From the NCBI GenBank assembly GCA_963765265.1, contig CAVXVN010000006.1:1-64000 (forward strand): a DNA stretch of 64,000 bases. Reading direction: 5' to 3'. Origin of the DNA: Bacillus_BD sp963765265 (lineage in GTDB: Bacteria; Bacillota; Bacilli; Bacillales; Cytobacillaceae). The notes under the pieces were generated by a model that did not search any database, was not told the origin of the DNA, and saw only the letters and a list, made by a program, of their open reading frames with translations. The position numbers and the translations under genes are program-made. Of the stretch, positions 60,440-64,000 are shown one piece after another (position 1 is the stretch's first letter; every line of letters starts with the position of its first letter).

Positions 60440-61303
60440 ATGGTTAACGGAAATGAACATTTACATGATTTGAATAGTAGAATAGCGCCATCCATATTTG
60501 TTGCACGCTCTTTAGATGAAATTCGATTTTGGTCGAGGATCATGAAGGAACATTCACTTTTCCTAAAATTAGGGTTTAGAGCTGATGATACCCAATTAAT
60601 AGCTGAAGCGAATCAATTTTATCATGTGTTCGAACAGATTGAAAAACGATCTCATACTTTTACAAATCAAACGGATCCTGAGCAAATAAGAAGATTTAAT
60701 TCAGAAGTCCAACAAGCAGCCACACATATATTTGCTTTCAAGAGAAAAATCTTAGGACTAATACTTACTTGTAAAATGCCTGGTGCCAATAACTTCCCCC
60801 TTTTAGTGGACCATACTAGTAGGGAAGCCAATTATTTTAGAAAACGATTAATAGAATTAAATGAAGGTAAATTGATCCCAATTGCTGACGCCATTATCAA
60901 AGAAAATGTTTTCTTTTTAAGAATCATGGCCGATCATGCTCAATTTATCGGGCATCTTCTTGACCCATCAGAAAGAAAATTGGTTGATATGGCCCAGAAT
61001 TTTAGTCATGATTTTGATCAATTGATTTTTCAAGCTCGAGACTTAGAATCTATGAAACCACAGTCTCAGACTGTTCCACTGCTAGATCAATTCCTCGATC
61101 AAAATCGTGTGTCTGTGTCTGCTCTTAAGGACTTTAAGAAAACCGCACGGGAATTAATCGAGGAATGTAAAATTAAAAGCATTATCCATCCACTATTGGC
61201 CGATCACGTATTCCGTGAAGCCGAACGATTTCTTGCCATTATTGATATGTTTGAAGCACATCTTACTAGTGAAAAACCTAGTGGGAAGCCTAAACAGTTT
61301 TAG
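60440..61303 (+). CDS. DUF2935 protein
   Basis: 287 residues with two similar ~130-residue all-helical halves (FWSRIMKEHSLFLKLGFR ... and ENVFFLRIMADHAQFIGHL...), each with conserved H and E residues (EHSLF, DHTSREANYF, DHAQFIGHLLDPSER, DHVFREAERF). That spacing suggests a ferritin-like metal site. Common in Bacillus and Clostridium; function unknown. Strong start signal AAGGGGGAAATT. Confidence 0.85.
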   Translation: MVNGNEHLHDLNSRIAPSIFVARSLDEIRFWSRIMKEHSLFLKLGFRADDTQLIAEANQFYHVFEQIEKRSHTFTNQTDPEQIRRFNSEVQQAATHIFAFKRKILGLILTCKMPGANNFPLLVDHTSREANYFRKRLIELNEGKLIPIADAIIKENVFFLRIMADHAQFIGHLLDPSERKLVDMAQNFSHDFDQLIFQARDLESMKPQSQTVPLLDQFLDQNRVSVSALKDFKKTARELIEECKIKSIIHPLLADHVFREAERFLAIIDMFEAHLTSEKPSGKPKQF

Positions 61304-61307
61304 AAAT

Positions 61308-61336
61308 AAGACCTCCAATTTATTTTGGAGGTCTAT
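61308..61336 (+). terminator. hairpin after the DUF2935 gene
   Basis: AGACCTCCAA ... TTGGAGGTCT stem directly after the stop; the T-tail is poor. Confidence 0.6.
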
Positions 61337-61401
61337 AAACCTGTTATTAGCCATTAATCAGGACATACACCCTATAGGTTTTACCCTTCAGGAAGGCAAA
61401 A

Positions 61402-61434
61402 ATACGGTGAAACTTTTTAGGGTTTCACCGTTTC
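61402..61434. terminator. possible terminator
   Basis: ACGGTGAAAC TTTTTAGG GTTTCACCGTTT, 10-bp stem with A/T-rich ends, between convergent genes. Confidence 0.6.
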
Positions 61435-61566
61435 TAAGGGATTCGCTTGATTTTTCTTCATATACACCTCTGAACAATCTTTTCATAACAATCAAGAGAT
61501 AAATCATCATCAATAAATACAGAAAAATTTAGGGGGAATAGTTTATTATTGAATGTCCATTCCATT

Positions 61567-62452
61567 TCAATCATCCCCTTTTATAATCATTTTTTGATCT
61601 TTCAACTGTAATAAGAATCGTGTCAACGCACTTTTCCAATGGGGCATCGGTTCAAAATTATTTATACGTAGACCCATATGATCCAAGATTGAATATTTAG
61701 GCCGTTTAGCAGGGCGTGGAAACTCATCTGTTGTACATGGTTCCAATTTAATAGAAATTGTTCGTTTGTTTGAAAATTTCTTTCGCAAAATCGAACCATG
61801 AACAACTCCCTGAATTTGATACATGATATATCCCGTATTTATTTGTTTCCATTAGCTGAATAATACACTTAGAAAGATCAACCGTATAAGTTGGGCAGCC
61901 AATTTGATCATGAACCACCTTCAGTTGCTCTCTTTCTTTAGAAAGTTGGAGCATTGTTTTTACAAAGTTATTCCCATTCACGCCAAAAACCCAAGAAGTT
62001 CGAACAATAAAGAATTTCGAATGAAAGTCTCTTACCATCATTTCCCCAGCTAATTTAGAGGTTCCATAGATATTAATCGGGGACACTGGTGAAAATTCGT
62101 GATATGCTGTCGTGGAACAACCATCAAATACATAATCCGTACTTATATAAATAAGTTTCGAACGATTGCTCTCGGCTGCTATAGCTATATTACGTGTTCC
62201 AATTCCGTTGATTAGAAAAACAGTATCTGAATCTGATTCGGCGTTGTCTACTTGGGTATAAGCAGCACAATGAATGATAATTTCTGGTTTTAAAAATGAA
62301 ACTACTTTATTAACTTCTTCTTCATTTGTAATGTCTAATTCAGACTTTCCCATTCCAAATACCTTATAGCCTGATAACACTAATAACAATACAAGATCTG
62401 AACCAAGCTGACCTTCCGCCCCGGTAACAAGTACTGTAGTAATGACAATCAC
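61567..62452 (-). pseudogene. rfbD: dTDP-4-dehydrorhamnose reductase RfbD, one frameshift
   Basis: The N-terminal frame has VLVTGAEGQLGSDL (NADPH site), YISTDYVFDG with catalytic Tyr, and SKLAGE, ending after EIFKQTN at about 61772. A one-base shift continues RTISIKLEPCTTDEFPRPAK RPKYSILD to 61567. Repaired length ~290 is normal. Last step of dTDP-L-rhamnose synthesis. Third gene in rfbCBD order. Confidence 0.85.
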
Positions 62453-62475
62453 ATCCCAATAGTAACACTATTCTT

Positions 62476-63450
62476 TTATTTCAAATCAGATTGTAACTTT
62501 TCCCACCAATCCTGATGAGTTTGGTACCATAATAAGGTTTCTTTTATCCCATCTTCAAACGAATAAATTGGCTTCCACCCTAATTCATTTTGAATTTTCT
62601 TTGAGTCAATCGCATAACGATAGTCATGACCTAATCGATCTTGTACAAATGTTATTAACTCTTTTGATACTCCTAATTCTTCTAAAATATGCACCACAAT
62701 TTCTATATTCGTTTTCTCGTTATTCCCACCAATATTATAAACTTCACCTGGTTTCCCTTTATGAATGACTAAATCAATGGCACAACAGTGGTCCTTAACA
62801 TGCAACCAATCTCGAATATTTTTACCATCACCATATACAGGCAATGGTTTTCCTTTCAGTGCATTAATAATCATAAGTGGGATTAGTTTTTCTGGGAATT
62901 GAAAAGGTCCATAATTATTGGAACATCGAGTGATATTCGTGTTCAAACCAAATGTTTCATGGTAAGATCTTACGATAAAATCAGCACTTGCTTTACTGGC
63001 AGAATAGGGACTATTAGGAGATAAAGGAGTATCTTCAGTAAAATAACCGGTTGGTCCTAATGTTCCATAAACTTCATCTGTAGAGATTTGAATGAACCGG
63101 AGAGAATTGTTCTTTGCTACATCCAAAAGTTTTTGTGTTCCAAGGATGTTTGTTGTTATGAATTCACTTGAATTTTTTATACTTCTATCCACGTGAGATT
63201 CAGCAGCAAAATTTACAATGACATCTACTTCGTTTGTGTTCACAACATACTCTAAGAGCTCTTGGTTATTAATATCTCCCTTGATAAACGTATAATTATT
63301 AGATTCTTGTATGTTTTCTAAGTTTTCAAGATTACCAGCATAGGTTAATTTATCATAATTTATAATATGATAATCCGGGTATTTATCGAGCAGATAATGA
63401 ATAAAGTTACTTCCTATAAATCCTGCTCCACCTGTTACAAGTAATTTCAT
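62476..63450 (-). CDS. rfbB: dTDP-glucose 4,6-dehydratase RfbB
   Basis: 324 residues, extended SDR: GGAGFIGSNF at the N-terminus, ISTDEVYGTLG with the T-D-E catalytic region, YSASKASADFIVRSYHETFG with Tyr and Lys, and NNYGPFQFPEKLIPLMI. Converts dTDP-glucose to the 4-keto-6-deoxy sugar with NAD. Between rfbC and rfbD. Confidence 0.93.
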   Translation of the reverse strand: MKLLVTGGAGFIGSNFIHYLLDKYPDYHIINYDKLTYAGNLENLENIQESNNYTFIKGDINNQELLEYVVNTNEVDVIVNFAAESHVDRSIKNSSEFITTNILGTQKLLDVAKNNSLRFIQISTDEVYGTLGPTGYFTEDTPLSPNSPYSASKASADFIVRSYHETFGLNTNITRCSNNYGPFQFPEKLIPLMIINALKGKPLPVYGDGKNIRDWLHVKDHCCAIDLVIHKGKPGEVYNIGGNNEKTNIEIVVHILEELGVSKELITFVQDRLGHDYRYAIDSKKIQNELGWKPIYSFEDGIKETLLWYQTHQDWWEKLQSDLK

Positions 63451-63462
63451 TCGATATCTCCT

Positions 63463-64000
63463 TTAGTTCCATTCTATATTTTTGAATAATGGAAGTTTAC
63501 TATCTTTATCAGATAACAAAGGTATAGAAATAGGCCAATCAATTCCAATTTCAGGGTCATTCCAAAGGATGCCTACGTCGTGTCCTGAATCATAATACTC
63601 ATCTACTTTATAAATCACATTTGTATGAGGAACAAGTGTGCAGAATCCATGAGCAAAACCTTTTGGAATCAGAGCTTGACGCTTATTTTCTTCACTTAAA
63701 ATGATACTGAACCATTGACCAAACGTATTGGAATTTGTCCGAATATCAACAATTACATCAAAAATAGCTCCTGTACATACACGGACCAATTTTGTTTGAG
63801 CTTTAGGATCTAATTGATAATGTAAGCCACGTAATATCCCTGCATCTTTCGAGTAAGAATGGTTATCTTGTATAAAATCTATGTCAATTCCTGCTTGCAT
63901 TAACACACTCTTATTATAGCTTTCTATAAAAAAACCTCGATTATCATGAAATACAGCCGGCTCTAGAATATATACACCTTGAAATAGGGTTTCCTTGACG
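63463..64000 (-). CDS. rfbC: dTDP-4-dehydrorhamnose 3,5-epimerase RfbC, cut by the window edge
   Basis: The frame is open from the right edge (VKETLFQGVYILEPAVFHDN RGFF...) to the stop at 63463; only a few N-terminal residues are missing. DNHSYSKDAGILRGLHYQ with the catalytic His, and VRVCTGAIFDVIVDIRTNS, mark the cupin epimerase. The usual rfbA would be expected beyond the edge. Confidence 0.9.
   Translation of the reverse strand, partial: VKETLFQGVYILEPAVFHDNRGFFIESYNKSVLMQAGIDIDFIQDNHSYSKDAGILRGLHYQLDPKAQTKLVRVCTGAIFDVIVDIRTNSNTFGQWFSIILSEENKRQALIPKGFAHGFCTLVPHTNVIYKVDEYYDSGHDVGILWNDPEIGIDWPISIPLLSDKDSKLPLFKNIEWN

Noticed and set aside
1..64000. CRISPR array, tRNA or rRNA genes
   Set aside because: No regularly spaced repeats and no cloverleaf-like or rRNA-like sequence was noticed; only the rrn-like promoters at the left edge.

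Overview
The window is a low-GC Bacillaceae chromosome segment (Bacillus sensu lato). The pointers are the gene set (TnrA, YknWXYZ, CwlC, a Spo0E-like protein, ComFB, a YhcN/YlaJ-type spore lipoprotein, YvgK and a MifM-like leader before a second YidC), strong AGGAGG ribosome-binding sites, SAM and T-box leaders, and Gram-positive terminators. I cannot assign a genus.

Layout. Positions 1-200 hold two tandem promoters facing left, arranged like Bacillus rrn P1/P2, so a ribosomal RNA operon probably begins just outside the left edge. Positions 0.5-6.3 kb are an accessory, decaying zone: a degenerate DisA_N/DAC-like gene with a frameshift, an old HNH-type group II intron whose reverse transcriptase (RT) gene is itself split at its YADD motif by a second, intact-looking group II intron, an ArdC anti-restriction remnant, and broken plasmid-like ORFs. 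Positions 6.6-20 kb alternate single genes (SDR oxidoreductase, ModAB molybdate transporter with YvgK regulator and MsmX-type ATPase, catalase, cysteine desulfurase) with repeat-rich intergenic DNA: an IS1182 relic, a MITE-like element with 25-bp terminal inverted repeats, dispersed AATCGGGC repeats, a 131-bp duplication and several long hairpins.

From 20 kb on the region is mostly core. It holds LysE exporter, IlvE, a CidR-like LysR regulator, HU, a MifM-like/YidC2 pair, and the S-box-controlled methionine operon metI-metC-yitJ-metH. Next come MnmH, ComFB, an acyl-CoA dehydrogenase, CwlC amidase, the yknWXYZ efflux operon, TerC, proBA under a proline T-box, an ACT/UPF0210 pair, TnrA with its own TnrA box, an AI-2E-family permease, and trpEGDCF under tandem tryptophan T-boxes but without trpBA. 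The right end has a fruA relic, a DUF2935 protein and rfbCBD for dTDP-rhamnose, with rfbC running off the edge.

Caution on broken genes: ilvE, modA, metI, metC, yitJ, trpC, trpF, rfbD and the acyl-CoA dehydrogenase each carry one to three single-base indels, while both halves stay well conserved. So many fresh lesions in core biosynthetic genes fits residual sequencing/assembly error better than real gene loss. I list them as pseudogene-type features spanning the full gene and give the break point. The same caution applies to the DAC-like gene.
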